A stretch of 64,000 bases of DNA. It comes from Stutzerimonas stutzeri. Lineage in GTDB: Bacteria; Pseudomonadota; Gammaproteobacteria; Pseudomonadales; Pseudomonadaceae. The translations under genes were made by a program, and so were the position numbers. The first letter of the stretch is position 1; every line of letters starts with the position of its first letter. Under the pieces are notes generated by a model. It was given only the letters and a program-made list of their open reading frames with translations. It had not been told where the DNA came from and did no database searches. Of this stretch, positions 1-8,560 are shown one piece after another. The stretch lies in contig NZ_CP046902.1 of the NCBI RefSeq assembly GCF_009789555.1, positions 546,001 to 610,000 on the forward strand, read 5' to 3'.

Positions 1-180
1 CGCGACGACAAGCTGGTCGCCGCCGCGCAGGAAGACGCCGGCAGCTTCGTCGCCAGCGATGGCGCCATTCGCGGCCCCTATCTCGAAGCCATGCTCTTGA
101 AACTACGCAGCGAGCAGCCGCAGTTGCAGGCCAGTGACATGCAACTGGCGAACGCCATCCTCGCAGCCGAACAGCAGTAA
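1..180 (+). CDS. DUF2388-like small protein, C-terminal part
   Basis: An open frame enters from the left edge and stops with TAA at 178-180, giving the last 59 residues of a protein. The text contains ASFVASDGAIRGPYLEA followed by a Gln/Leu-rich tail, which resembles the C-terminus of DUF2388 proteins (short, exported Pseudomonas proteins of unknown role). The N-terminus and any signal peptide lie outside the window. The family assignment is from memory and no function can be given. Confidence 0.65.
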   Translation, partial: RDDKLVAAAQEDAGSFVASDGAIRGPYLEAMLLKLRSEQPQLQASDMQLANAILAAEQQ

Positions 181-284
181 GCGACGAAGCAGGCCGACCG
201 ACGCGATCGGCCGTCTTGCTCCGCGTGCAGGCACCCGGCGGTCAGCACCGCCATCCGACCACACGCAGCACATCCGGAGGAGAC

Positions 285-710
285 ATGAAGAAAACCGCAT
301 CCGCCGTCTGGCAAGGCGACCTGAAAAACGGCAAAGGCACCATCAGCACCCAAAGCGGCGCGCTGAAGGACAACCCCTATGGTTTCAATACCCGCTTCGA
401 GGGCGCGCCGGGCACCAACCCGGAAGAATTGATCGGCGCCGCGCATGCCGGTTGTTTTTCCATGGCACTGTCGATGATGCTCGGCCAGGCCGGCCTTACC
501 GCCGAGCGCATCGACACGACAGCTGAAGTCACGCTGGACAAGGTGGGCGACGGCTATTCGATCACCGCTATCGCGCTGACGCTCAACGCCAGGGTGCCCG
601 GCGCGAGCGAGGACCAGTTCCAGCAGATCGCCAACCAGGCGAAGGAAGGCTGCCCGGTGTCCAAGGTGCTCAACGCGCAGATCAGCCTAAGCGCGACCCT
701 GGAAAACTGA
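285..710 (+). CDS. osmC: OsmC-type peroxiredoxin
   Basis: The 141-residue protein is a full-length OsmC/Ohr-family thiol peroxidase. Both reactive cysteines are present, in AGCFSMAL and in EGCPVSK, and the N-terminal GxLKxGKGTIST-like strand is typical of OsmC proper. The family reduces organic hydroperoxides in the cytoplasm and is usually induced by osmotic or stationary-phase stress. The ATG at 285 is chosen because a GGAGGAG ribosome site (276-282) sits just upstream; an in-frame start at 216 lacks one. It is transcribed alone and faces the TRAP binding-protein gene across a terminator. Confidence 0.93.
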   Translation: MKKTASAVWQGDLKNGKGTISTQSGALKDNPYGFNTRFEGAPGTNPEELIGAAHAGCFSMALSMMLGQAGLTAERIDTTAEVTLDKVGDGYSITAIALTLNARVPGASEDQFQQIANQAKEGCPVSKVLNAQISLSATLEN

Positions 711-725
711 TCAGGCTGAAACGAG

Positions 726-755
726 AACGCCGCCCGATGGGCGGCGTTTTCGTTT
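726..755. terminator. Terminator between convergent osmC and TRAP gene
   Basis: A perfect 10-bp stem (AACGCCGCCC, loop GAT, GGGCGGCGTT) is followed on the plus strand by TTTCGTTT. The opposite strand also reads into a short T-rich stretch, so it may serve both converging genes. It lies 15 bases after the osmC stop. Confidence 0.85.
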
Positions 756-772
756 CGGACGGATTCCGGCGA

Positions 773-1873
773 TCAGCCGCGAATGTTGTAGATGTCCTTT
801 TCGTTCAGCTCGGCGTATTCGTACAGACGCTGGAGATAGGCGCGTTGCTGGTCCCAGACCTTCTTGGCAACCGGATCGGCGGCAGCCGAGGCATCGACCA
901 CTTCGGCCGCGACTTCTTTCAGGCGGGCCAGAACGTCATCGGGCAGGCGACGGACTTCGACGCCTTGCTCGCGCAACTGCTCCAGCGCCTCCATGTTCTT
1001 GGCGTTGTAATCGTCGAGCATGTCGCCATTGACCGCGCGGGCTGCGGCTCGAACGATGGCCTTGAGATCCTCCGGCAAGGTTTCCCAGGCCTTCAGGTTG
1101 ACGTCCAGTTCGAAGGTCACGTTCGGCTCCTGCCAGCCCGGCGTGTAGTAATACTTCGACGCCTTGTGCAGGCCCAGCGCCAGATCGTTGTACGGCCCGA
1201 TCCACTCGGTGGCATCGATGGCGCCGGTCTGCAACGCGGTGAAGATCTCACCGGCTGGCATATTCACGACGGTTCCGCCCATCTTGGTCAGCACTTCGCC
1301 GCCCAGGCCGGGCGTGCGCATTTTCAGACCATTGAAGTCGTTGACCGAATTTATTTCCTTGTTGAACCAGCCAGCGGTCTGCACGCCGGTCGCGCCACAG
1401 GCCATCGGCAATACGCCGTAAGGTTTGTAGACCTCTTCCCACAGCTCCATGCCGCCACCGCGATGCAGCCAGGCGTTCATTTCCTGCGCGTTCGGGCCGA
1501 ACGGCAAGGCACAGAAGAATTGCGCAGCCGGCACCTTGCCCTTCCAGTAATAAGGCGCGCCATGGCCCATCTCGGCAGTACCCCGGGAGACGGCATCGAA
1601 GACTTCCAGCGCCGGCACCAGTTCCCCGGCCGCATACACCTTGACCGTCAACCGGCCGTTGCTCATCTCATTGACCAGCTTGGCGAAGTTTTCCGCTCCG
1701 ACACCGACGCCGGGGAAGTTCTTCGGCCAGGAGGTGACCATCTTCCAGTTGAATTTCTCGGTGCTGGCGGTGCCCTCGGGCTTGGCAGCGGTCTCGGCTT
1801 CCTTGTTGCAACCGGCCAGGGCCGTAGCGGCCAGGCCGACGCCTGCGGCGGCCAGAATTTGACGACGTTTCAT
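773..1873 (-). CDS. TRAP transporter substrate-binding protein (DctP family, TakP-like)
   Basis: The 366-residue protein is a periplasmic solute receptor for a tripartite TRAP transporter. It starts MKRRQILAAAG and has LAGC at residues 19-22, so it shows both a twin-arginine-like pair and a lipobox, predicting a lipid-anchored receptor. The body resembles the 2-oxo-acid receptor TakP (YAAGELVPALEVFDAV, EINSVNDFNGLKMR, GAIDATEWIGPYND, YYYTPGWQE), including the Arg and Trp/Glu ligand-site region. AAGGAG lies eight bases before the ATG. The dctQM-like genes are divergent at 2070-3984, so receptor and membrane subunits share a control region. The substrate is probably an organic acid; 2-oxo acid is a guess from similarity. 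Confidence 0.88.
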   Translation of the reverse strand: MKRRQILAAAGVGLAATALAGCNKEAETAAKPEGTASTEKFNWKMVTSWPKNFPGVGVGAENFAKLVNEMSNGRLTVKVYAAGELVPALEVFDAVSRGTAEMGHGAPYYWKGKVPAAQFFCALPFGPNAQEMNAWLHRGGGMELWEEVYKPYGVLPMACGATGVQTAGWFNKEINSVNDFNGLKMRTPGLGGEVLTKMGGTVVNMPAGEIFTALQTGAIDATEWIGPYNDLALGLHKASKYYYTPGWQEPNVTFELDVNLKAWETLPEDLKAIVRAAARAVNGDMLDDYNAKNMEALEQLREQGVEVRRLPDDVLARLKEVAAEVVDASAAADPVAKKVWDQQRAYLQRLYEYAELNEKDIYNIRG

Positions 1874-1967
1874 GGGGTAACTCCTTGTTGTTGTAATACT
1901 GAATATCGGAATCCCGTACTCAGGTGGTTCTAGCTATCATATGGCTATCTCTGGCTCAAGCGCCGCG

Positions 1968-1994
1968 ACTACGTACAACGACTACGTACGTAGT
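1968..1994. promoter_or_regulatory. Candidate operator in the divergent TRAP control region
   Basis: Between the divergent TRAP genes, ACTACGTAC occurs at 1968-1976 and again at 1981-1989, 13 bases apart. The second copy is part of a perfect 14-bp palindrome ACTACGTACGTAGT (1981-1994). The AT-rich stretch around 1930-1955 just to the left could hold promoter elements. No regulator gene is adjacent, so the binding protein is unknown. Confidence 0.5.
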
Positions 1995-2069
1995 ACTGCC
2001 GGTTGCGACACCCTCGTACCGCCGCCTAGAATCGCCGGCCTTCTGGGCCATAACAATAAAGGATCTGCA

Positions 2070-2615
2070 ATGTCGAAACATGCCCCTCCTCTGCTCGGTC
2101 TCGCCAGGCTGATCGATGCGGTGAACGCCCGCTTCGGACAGGCTTGCGCCTGGCTGACCCTGTTCCTGGTCCTCGGCACGGCCGTGGTCGTCGTACTGCG
2201 CTACGGTTTCGGCATCGGCGCCACCGCCCTGCAGGAAGCCGTCCTATACGCACACGCACTGGTGTTCATGGGCGCCGCTGCCTGGGTCCTGCAGCGCAAC
2301 GGACATGTACGCGTCGATATCTTCTACCAGCGATTCAGCCCGCGCTACCAGGCGTTGGTCGAACTGTTGGGCACCCTTCTGTTTCTGTTGCCGGTCTGCC
2401 TGTTCCTCGGCTGGGCCAGTTGGGATTACGTCAGCAATTCCTGGGCGACGCTGGAAGGTTCCAGCGAATCGGGCGGGCTGAAATTCGTCTTCCTGCAGAA
2501 AAGCATCATTCTGGTTCTGGTGGTCTGCCTGATTCTCCAGGGCGTTTCCGAAATCATCAAGGCTGCCTATACCGCCGCCGGACGCCTGCCCGCGCCGGAG
2601 GTGAAGCATGGCTGA
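2070..2615 (+). CDS. TRAP transporter small membrane subunit (DctQ family)
   Basis: The 181-residue protein has four hydrophobic segments and the DctQ signature region (LRYGFGIGATALQEAVLYAHALVFMGAAAW, then GHVRVDIFYQRFSPRY). With the DctM subunit it forms the inner-membrane part of a sodium-coupled secondary transporter. The ATG at 2070 is chosen because GGA at 2061-2063 precedes it and the mature family sequence begins here; an upstream in-frame ATG at 1941 would add 43 non-conserved residues over the control region. It overlaps dctM by eight bases. Confidence 0.9.
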   Translation: MSKHAPPLLGLARLIDAVNARFGQACAWLTLFLVLGTAVVVVLRYGFGIGATALQEAVLYAHALVFMGAAAWVLQRNGHVRVDIFYQRFSPRYQALVELLGTLLFLLPVCLFLGWASWDYVSNSWATLEGSSESGGLKFVFLQKSIILVLVVCLILQGVSEIIKAAYTAAGRLPAPEVKHG

Positions 2616-3984
2616 GTTGATGGCAATACTGCTGTTCGTCAGCATCTGCGCGGCCTTGATGGCGGGCTATCCGGTAGCCTTCACGCTCGGCGGCGTCTCG
2701 CTGCTGTTCGCCGGCATCGGCATACTCACCGGCACCTTCGACGGCGGCTACCTGAGCGCACTGCCGAACCGTCTGTTCGGCATCATGAACAACCAGACGA
2801 TGCTGGCCGTGCCGCTGTTCGTATTCATGGGTGTGATGCTCGAAAAGAGCCGGGTGGCCGAGGATCTGCTCGAATCCATGTCGCGACTGTTCGGCACCCT
2901 GCGCGGCGGGCTGGCGATTTCCGTGTGCGTGGTGGGCGCCCTGCTCGCCGCCAGCACCGGCATCGTCGGCGCCACGGTGGTGACCATGGGCCTGCTGGCG
3001 CTGCCAACCATGCTGCGCCGCGGCTACGACCCGGCCATTTCCACCGGCACGCTCGCGGCTACCGGCACCCTGGGGCAGATCATTCCGCCTTCGATCGTGC
3101 TGGTATTGCTGGGTGACGTAATGTCCAGCGCCTACCAGCAAGCGCAGTTGAAGATGGGCATCTTCTCGCCCAAGACCGTCTCGGTCGGCGACCTGTTCGT
3201 CGGCGCGCTACTTCCCGGCCTGCTGCTGGTCGGCATGTACATCCTCTATATCATCGGCGTCGCCGTGCTGCAGCCGAAGAAACTGCCAGCCCTGCCACAG
3301 GAAGAGCTCGGTCCGATCGAATGGGGCAAGCTGGTCAACGCACTGGTGCCGCCGCTGCTGCTGATCAGCGCCGTGCTCGGCTCGATCCTCGCCGGCTACG
3401 CAACGCCGACCGAAGCTGCTGCGCTGGGCGCGCTCGGCGCCATGATCCTGGCTTTCTACAAGGGCAAGCTGAACTTCGGCCAGCTGCGCGATGTGGCCTA
3501 CGGCACCACGGAAATCAGCGCCATGGTGTTTCTGATCCTGATCGGCGCCTCGCTGTTCTCGCTGGTGTTCCGCGGTTTCGGTGGCGAAGTGCTGATCGAG
3601 GATATCTTCGCGCAACTGCCAGGCGGCGTGCTCGGCGCCTTCTTCCTGGTGATGGTGGTGATTTTCCTGTTGGGCTTCATCCTGGACTTCATCGAGATCA
3701 CCTTCGTGGTCGTCCCGATCGTCGGCCCGGTGCTGCTGGCCATGGGGCTGGACCCGGTGTGGCTCGGCGTGATGATCGCGCTGAACCTGCAGACCTCGTT
3801 CCTTACCCCGCCCTTCGGCTTCGCCCTGTTCTACCTGCGCGGTGTCACGCCAAAATCGGTACCCACCAGCACCATCTACAAGGGCGTCGTACCGTTCATC
3901 CTGATCCAGATCCTGTTGCTGGTGATCGCCTACCAGTTCCCTGGCCTGGTCACCTGGCTGCCCGAGCAGGTCTACGGTAAATAG
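2608..3984 (+). CDS. TRAP transporter large membrane subunit (DctM family)
   Basis: The 458-residue, roughly twelve-segment membrane protein is the ion-coupled translocation subunit. Family hallmarks are ATGTLGQIIPPSIVLVLLGD, ATPTEAAALGALGA and LTPPFGFALFYLRGV. A 25-30 residue insertion (around MSSAYQQAQLKMGIFSPKTVSVGDLF) makes it longer than the 426-residue DctM encoded at 29448-30728, as is common in the subgroup annotated for mannitol/chloroaromatic or 2-oxo acid uptake. The start overlaps dctQ and implies translational coupling. Confidence 0.92.
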   Translation: MAELMAILLFVSICAALMAGYPVAFTLGGVSLLFAGIGILTGTFDGGYLSALPNRLFGIMNNQTMLAVPLFVFMGVMLEKSRVAEDLLESMSRLFGTLRGGLAISVCVVGALLAASTGIVGATVVTMGLLALPTMLRRGYDPAISTGTLAATGTLGQIIPPSIVLVLLGDVMSSAYQQAQLKMGIFSPKTVSVGDLFVGALLPGLLLVGMYILYIIGVAVLQPKKLPALPQEELGPIEWGKLVNALVPPLLLISAVLGSILAGYATPTEAAALGALGAMILAFYKGKLNFGQLRDVAYGTTEISAMVFLILIGASLFSLVFRGFGGEVLIEDIFAQLPGGVLGAFFLVMVVIFLLGFILDFIEITFVVVPIVGPVLLAMGLDPVWLGVMIALNLQTSFLTPPFGFALFYLRGVTPKSVPTSTIYKGVVPFILIQILLLVIAYQFPGLVTWLPEQVYGK

Positions 3985-3990
3985 TCCCGC

Positions 3991-4022
3991 GCAGGCGCCC
4001 GTTTCGACGGGCGCCTGCTTTT
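3991..4022 (+). terminator. Terminator after the TRAP dctQM genes
   Basis: A perfect 12-bp stem (GCAGGCGCCCGT, loop TTCG, ACGGGCGCCTGC) is followed by TTTT. It starts seven bases after the dctM stop codon. Confidence 0.92.
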
Positions 4023-4076
4023 CGGCGACCTGTTTCGGCGCGATCATAGGCGCGAAGTCATCATCGCCGAGCCCTC

Positions 4077-5309
4077 ATGCACAGCCACTCCTTCAGCCAC
4101 GCGCAGCTGGCCGAACGCTTTCAGCAGCTCGACGCGTTCTTGCAGCGGCATCAGGCGTTATGGCGTCCGCGCCCCTTCACCTGCCGTCGCATGGGCTGGG
4201 AAACGGACCACCCCGAGTTGGCTCGCTGGCTGCGCAACCGCTCTCTGGATGACGCCGAAGCGGCGCACAACCATCCCGCCAGCCTGAAGGCGCCCACCCC
4301 GTTCCCACCGCTGGCCGAGCAGGCCACGGCGCTGAGCCACATGGGTGAGCTGCCACGCTCATTGAGCCACGGGGCCGATGCCCGACAGCCAGTCGATGTG
4401 CCCGGCCGCAAATGGCTGCAGATTCGCGCATTCGACTCGGCGCTTTCATTCAGCGAGCCGCCGCGACATTGGCTCGACTGGTGCGCCGGCAAAGGCCACC
4501 TGGGCCGTCAACTGGCGGCCGGCGGCGGCGCATTGACCTGCCTCGAACGAGACCCGGCACTGGTGACAAGCGGCGCGCGGCTCAGCCAGCGCTTGAATCT
4601 AGACGCGACCCATCGCCAACAGGACGTGATGAGCGACAGCGTATGCGCAGCACTCGACCCGACGGTAACGCCGGTGGCGCTGCACGCCTGCGGCGATCTG
4701 CATGTACGCCTGATCGGCCTCGGCATCGCCCAGGGCTGCCGCCAGATGGCAATCGCGCCCTGCTGCTACAACCGCATCCAGACCGACCGTTACCAGCCCC
4801 TCTCGTCGCTCGCCATGCGCTCGTCGCTGGTGCTGTCGCGCGACGATCTCGGGCTACCGCTCAGCGAAACGGTGACCGCTGGCGCCCGGGAGCGGCGCCA
4901 ACGCGACCAGTCGATGGCCTGGCGCCTGGGCTTCGACCTGCTGCAGCGCGACCTGCGCGGCATGGACGACTACCTGCCAACGCCGTCGCTGCCGGCAAGC
5001 TGGTTGAAGAAAACCTTCGAGCAGTACTGTCGCGACCTGGCTGCATTGAAGCATCTGCCGGAATCGCCTCCACGAGACTGGTCCGCGCTCGAACGAAACG
5101 GCTGGCAGCGTCTTGCCGAGGTCCGCAACCTGGAACTGCTGCGCGGCCTGTTTCGCCGTCCACTGGAACTCTGGCTGCTGCTCGACCGCGCACTGCTGCT
5201 GGCCGAACACGGCTATGCGGTGAGGCTCGGCACCTTCTGTCCCGTGGAGCTGACGCCACGCAACCTGATGCTCATCGCAGAACTCGACGACCCCCGTGCA
5301 AATGCATGA
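4077..5309 (+). CDS. SAM-dependent methyltransferase (Methyltransf_32-like)
   Basis: The 410-residue protein carries a Rossmann methyltransferase core. WLDWCAGKGHLGRQLA at about 126-141 is the SAM-binding glycine loop, and LHACGDLHVRLI followed by APCCYNRI matches the later motifs of the methyltransferase-32 family. That family includes a fungal mitochondrial member, but bacterial substrates are unknown. The first ~120 and last ~150 residues are not recognisable, though the HSHSF and FTCRRMGWETDHPELARW regions look conserved. It stands alone between a terminator and a tRNA gene. The ATG has only a weak purine-rich site (GCCGAG) upstream. Confidence 0.75.
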   Translation: MHSHSFSHAQLAERFQQLDAFLQRHQALWRPRPFTCRRMGWETDHPELARWLRNRSLDDAEAAHNHPASLKAPTPFPPLAEQATALSHMGELPRSLSHGADARQPVDVPGRKWLQIRAFDSALSFSEPPRHWLDWCAGKGHLGRQLAAGGGALTCLERDPALVTSGARLSQRLNLDATHRQQDVMSDSVCAALDPTVTPVALHACGDLHVRLIGLGIAQGCRQMAIAPCCYNRIQTDRYQPLSSLAMRSSLVLSRDDLGLPLSETVTAGARERRQRDQSMAWRLGFDLLQRDLRGMDDYLPTPSLPASWLKKTFEQYCRDLAALKHLPESPPRDWSALERNGWQRLAEVRNLELLRGLFRRPLELWLLLDRALLLAEHGYAVRLGTFCPVELTPRNLMLIAELDDPRANA

Positions 5310-5340
5310 AGGAACTCATGCAAACAACTGGCAACAAACA

Positions 5341-5369
5341 GTTTACTCGCCGCGAGCAATGGCTATAAT
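5341..5369 (+). promoter_or_regulatory. Promoter of tRNA-Thr
   Basis: A perfect TATAAT is at 5364-5369, preceded by a 17-base spacer and GTTTAC (5341-5346) as the -35 element. A GC-rich discriminator (GGCGCCC) follows, as is usual for stable-RNA promoters under stringent control. The tRNA begins 15 bases downstream. Confidence 0.8.
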
Positions 5370-5384
5370 GGCGCCCATCTTTTA

Positions 5385-5460
<76 letters not shown>

Positions 5461-5476
5461 TATGAAACAACGACTT

Positions 5477-5503
5477 AGGCTCACCGCAAGGTGGGCCTTT
5501 TTT
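5477..5503 (+). terminator. tRNA terminator
   Basis: AGGCTCACC, loop GCAA, GGTGGGCCT forms a nine-pair stem (one T-G) followed by a run of five T. It begins 17 bases after the tRNA 3' end. Confidence 0.9.
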
Positions 5504-5566
5504 GTTTACGGGATCGCCCCGCGGGATGCGACTCGCGCCTGCGGACGTCTGGGCTCAAACAAACAA

Positions 5567-5600
5567 AAAAGCCCCGTATCTTTCGATGCGGGGCTTTTCC
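5567..5600. terminator. Second, bidirectional terminator
   Basis: AAAAGCCCCGTATC, loop TTTC, then GATGCGGGGCTTTT forms a strong stem with A-tract and T-tract on opposite sides, so it can stop transcription from either direction. It insulates the tRNA gene from the polysaccharide cluster that follows. Confidence 0.85.
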
Positions 5601-6168
5601 GCTTGGGCTGGGTCCTGTCCCTTCGGCCGCTTCCAGCGGCAATTCCTTGCGTCCGTCCTGGCGCTTGCGAGTCCTTCGCGGCAGCTTCCTGACAGCCCAA
5701 TGCGTGGTGGGCTGTGCGCCGTGCTAGGCGGTCAATGACGCGAGCGAACGGGTCACGGACCGGCCAGCAACGGCAGCAGGGTTAAGAGCGGCCATGATGG
5801 CAAAAGTTCCACTTTTGGAATGAAAAAGCCATCAGATTAAGGGCAGCGCCATACGCAGGTGACCGTTGCCGCTATTTCGAGCGACGCAGCCCGTCGGAGC
5901 ACGGTCTTGGCCCGGCCGTGCTGGCCCGGACGGCTTAATGCGGCGTCTCGCTCGTACAGCCCCCGTCAGCGCTGACTATACAGTCGATGACAGCTCTGAT
6001 GGCCTATCGCCGGGTCGAGGAAGTCAACCGCCATACGGTGCATTTCCATTCGTCGGATGCCGGAACATGCCGCCCGATTCGCGGTCAGCTGTCCGTCGCC
6101 ACACTCCAGCGCAACTGAAAGGCAATGCTTGCCACCACGGAGCCAGCCTTGAGGAGCCGGGCCACTCG
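5601..6168. other. 568-base gene-free stretch before the polysaccharide cluster
   Basis: No frame here has convincing protein character. It holds a hairpin CAGCCCA/TGGGCTG near 5693-5713 and an inverted repeat TTCCA-CTTT-TGGAA at 5807-5820 in a locally AT-rich patch (about 5800-5845) that is the most promoter-like segment. No JUMPstart/ops element (GGCGGTAG) was found. It probably acts as a long leader for the flippase operon, but only the two small repeats are directly visible. Confidence 0.5.
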
Positions 6169-7497
6169 ATGACCGCGATCAATACCCTTTTCAACAAGCT
6201 CAAGCTCTACCTGTTCAATGCCTCATGGATGATGGCCGAGCGGCTGCTGCATATCGGCGTAGGGTTTCTTACGGCGATCCTGCTGGCGCGGTATCTGGGG
6301 CCCGAGCAGTTCGGCATCCTGTCTTATGCGATCTCGATGACGGCGATCTTCGCCTCCGCCGGTCACATGGGCCTCGCCGGACTGGTGGTCCGCGAGGTGG
6401 TGAAACAGCCGGAAAAGGTGCCGGAGACCCTGGGCACCACCTTCGTTCTGAAACTTTCCGGGATGACGCTGGGCTTCACCCTGATCTTCATTTATGCGCT
6501 GTTGTTCGAAAAAGTCGGTGGCACGGAGTTCTGGATGCTGCTGATCGTCGCCTCGGCGATCTTCTTTCAGACATTCGATGTGGTGGAGTACTGGTTCCAG
6601 TCGCAGGTTCAGGCCAAGTATCCGGCCATCGCCAAATCCAGCGCGATCCTGCTTTCAGCCGGACTCAAGCTGCTCCTGGTGTTCAGCGGCGCTGGCGTCG
6701 TGGCCTTCGCATTTGCCCATACCGCGCAGTTCGTAATGGCCGCCGCGATCCTGGCGATTCTCTACAAGGGCACCACGACCGTCTCGGTGATGAGCTGGAC
6801 GGCCAGCTTCGCCAAGGCGAAGGAGCTGCTCAGCCAGGGCTGGATTCTTTATGTCGGTTCGATCTTCGCGGTGATCTACATGAAGATCGATCAGGTCATG
6901 CTCAAGTGGATGGTCGGCGCCGAGGAGGTCGGGGTCTATGCGGTGGCCGCGCAACTCTCCGAGGCCTGGTACTTTTTACCGACTGCCATCGTTGCCTCCT
7001 TCTTCCCCAAGCTGATCAAGCTCCACGCCGCCGACGCGGTGCGATTCAACCAGCGCTTCCAGCAGTTGTTCGATGTGCTGTTCATTCTCGCCATCGCTGT
7101 CGCGGTGTTGGTGACGCTCCTCGCCGGGCCGCTGATTTCGCTGCTGTTCGGCGCTCAATACCAGAACTCTGCCGCGATCCTCACCATCCATATCTGGGCG
7201 GGCGTGTTCATCTTCATGCGCGCGGCGTTCAGCCGCTGGATCCTGATCGAAGGCGCGCTGATGTTCTCCCTGGTTACCCAAGGCCTCGGCGCGCTGGCCA
7301 ACATCGGGCTGAACGCGCTGCTGATCCCGCGATACGGCGGCGAGGGTGCCGCCATGGCGACGCTGATTTCCTATGCGATTGCCTCCTATGCCGCATTGCT
7401 GGTGCACAAGAAGACCCGACCGGTGTTCTACATGATGACCAAATCGATGTTCAGCCCTTTCCGTTATGCATTCAGTGCCGCAGGAGCCGCCCGATGA
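6169..7497 (+). CDS. Polysaccharide flippase (Wzx/MOP superfamily)
   Basis: The 442-residue protein has 12-14 hydrophobic segments. The conserved N-terminus includes ASWMMAERLLHIGVGFLTAI and LLARYLGPEQFGILSYAISM, characteristic of O-antigen/exopolysaccharide repeat-unit flippases. These move undecaprenyl-linked oligosaccharides across the inner membrane. The ATG at 6169 is preferred because GAGGAG lies at 6151-6156 and conserved sequence starts here; the frame is open upstream to 5866 but that part is not membrane-like. The stop overlaps the next gene's ATG (ATGA). No polymerase or glycosyltransferase gene is adjacent. Confidence 0.88.
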   Translation: MTAINTLFNKLKLYLFNASWMMAERLLHIGVGFLTAILLARYLGPEQFGILSYAISMTAIFASAGHMGLAGLVVREVVKQPEKVPETLGTTFVLKLSGMTLGFTLIFIYALLFEKVGGTEFWMLLIVASAIFFQTFDVVEYWFQSQVQAKYPAIAKSSAILLSAGLKLLLVFSGAGVVAFAFAHTAQFVMAAAILAILYKGTTTVSVMSWTASFAKAKELLSQGWILYVGSIFAVIYMKIDQVMLKWMVGAEEVGVYAVAAQLSEAWYFLPTAIVASFFPKLIKLHAADAVRFNQRFQQLFDVLFILAIAVAVLVTLLAGPLISLLFGAQYQNSAAILTIHIWAGVFIFMRAAFSRWILIEGALMFSLVTQGLGALANIGLNALLIPRYGGEGAAMATLISYAIASYAALLVHKKTRPVFYMMTKSMFSPFRYAFSAAGAAR

Positions 7498-8552
7498 GCC
7501 TCAAGTCCTTCGCCAGAGCCCTGCCCGATCCGGTCAAGACCGCGATCAAGGCGACCCGGGACAGCACCGGCCTGGCCCTGGTCCGGCTGTTTTCCAGCAA
7601 TGGTTTTCTCTCGTCGTTGTATTACTGCTTCATCAGCCGCGAGTTCTACCGCGAACACCGCGCCGTGCTGCTGGGACGCCTGCAGTTCGCCCGGTTGATG
7701 CGCAGCAAGGGCGAGAACGATGCCTTTCTGCGGCGCAATGTGCATCGCCTCGAGAAGGGCCTGATCATGCGCCCGCGGCGCAGCACCTTTGCCGAGGACT
7801 ACATCGGCCCTACGGTTCGTTGCTACGCCGATGCTACCCGGGCGGGCGTCATCAATGGGCAGCAGCGCTGGGCCGGCGATGTGCTCACCGACTATTTCTC
7901 CGCGGTCGGCAGCACGCCTCGCATCGACTCGGCCAAGCAGGCTTTCGCCGGCACGCAGAGCGTCGATGAAACCAGCCGCCGTGTGCCCTATCCGCACAGC
8001 CAGTTGCCGCAATGCCCGGTCAGCTATGACGAGCTGATGGTGTTGTTCCGCCGCCGCCGATCGGTTCGCTGGTATCTGGACAAGCCGGTCAGCAACGAGC
8101 TGATCGAGCAGGCCGTCCGGGCGGCGGCCCTCGCGCCGTCCGCCTGTAACCGCCAGCCGTTTCGTTTTTATGTCAGCAATGACCCGGCCAAGGCCGCCGA
8201 TGTCGCCAAATGCGCCGGCGGAACCGCAGGGTTCCATGACAACCTGCCCTGCGTGATCGCGGTGGTCGGCGACCTTGGCTGCTATCCGGAGGCGCGCGAC
8301 CGCCACGTGGTCTATATCGACGGATCGCTCGCCGCGATGCAGCTGATGCTGGCGCTCGAGAGCCTCGGCCTGTCCAGTTGTTCGATCAACTGGCCGGACG
8401 TGGAGGCAAAGGAACGCCAACTGGCGAAAAAACTGGGCCTGGCCTATTACGAGCGCACGGTGATGCTGCTCGCGGTGGGTTATGCCGATCCAACTGGAGG
8501 GATCCCCTATTCGGACAAGAAGACCGAGAAAGACTTGATCGTATACAACTGA
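7494..8552 (+). CDS. Nitroreductase-family protein with an N-terminal extension
   Basis: The 352-residue protein has about 175 residues of unassigned sequence followed by an FMN-dependent nitroreductase fold. RRRRSVRWYLDKPVSNELIEQ (about 187-207) and AALAPSACNRQPFRF (211-225) are the classic FMN-binding and dimer segments. Such proteins are often found beside polysaccharide pyruvyl-transferase genes, but their reaction there is unknown. It overlaps the flippase gene by four bases and is followed nine bases later by the pyruvyl-transferase gene, so the three are one operon. The N-terminal part (around RLEKGLIMRPRR) recurs in such exopolysaccharide-linked versions as far as I recall. Confidence 0.8.
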   Translation: MSLKSFARALPDPVKTAIKATRDSTGLALVRLFSSNGFLSSLYYCFISREFYREHRAVLLGRLQFARLMRSKGENDAFLRRNVHRLEKGLIMRPRRSTFAEDYIGPTVRCYADATRAGVINGQQRWAGDVLTDYFSAVGSTPRIDSAKQAFAGTQSVDETSRRVPYPHSQLPQCPVSYDELMVLFRRRRSVRWYLDKPVSNELIEQAVRAAALAPSACNRQPFRFYVSNDPAKAADVAKCAGGTAGFHDNLPCVIAVVGDLGCYPEARDRHVVYIDGSLAAMQLMLALESLGLSSCSINWPDVEAKERQLAKKLGLAYYERTVMLLAVGYADPTGGIPYSDKKTEKDLIVYN

Positions 8553-8560
8553 GGTAAGCG

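Noticed and set aside
737..1933. 398-codon frame on the plus strand opposite the TRAP receptor gene
   Set aside because: It is the complement of a well-supported family member, with His/Arg/Gly-rich composition and no motif.
5462..5738. Several short frames just after the tRNA gene
   Set aside because: They cross two terminator hairpins and have no ribosome sites.
6225..7493. Long upstream extension of the nitroreductase frame through the flippase gene
   Set aside because: The Arg-rich upstream part is an out-of-frame reading of the flippase; the conserved protein starts at the ATGA overlap at 7494.
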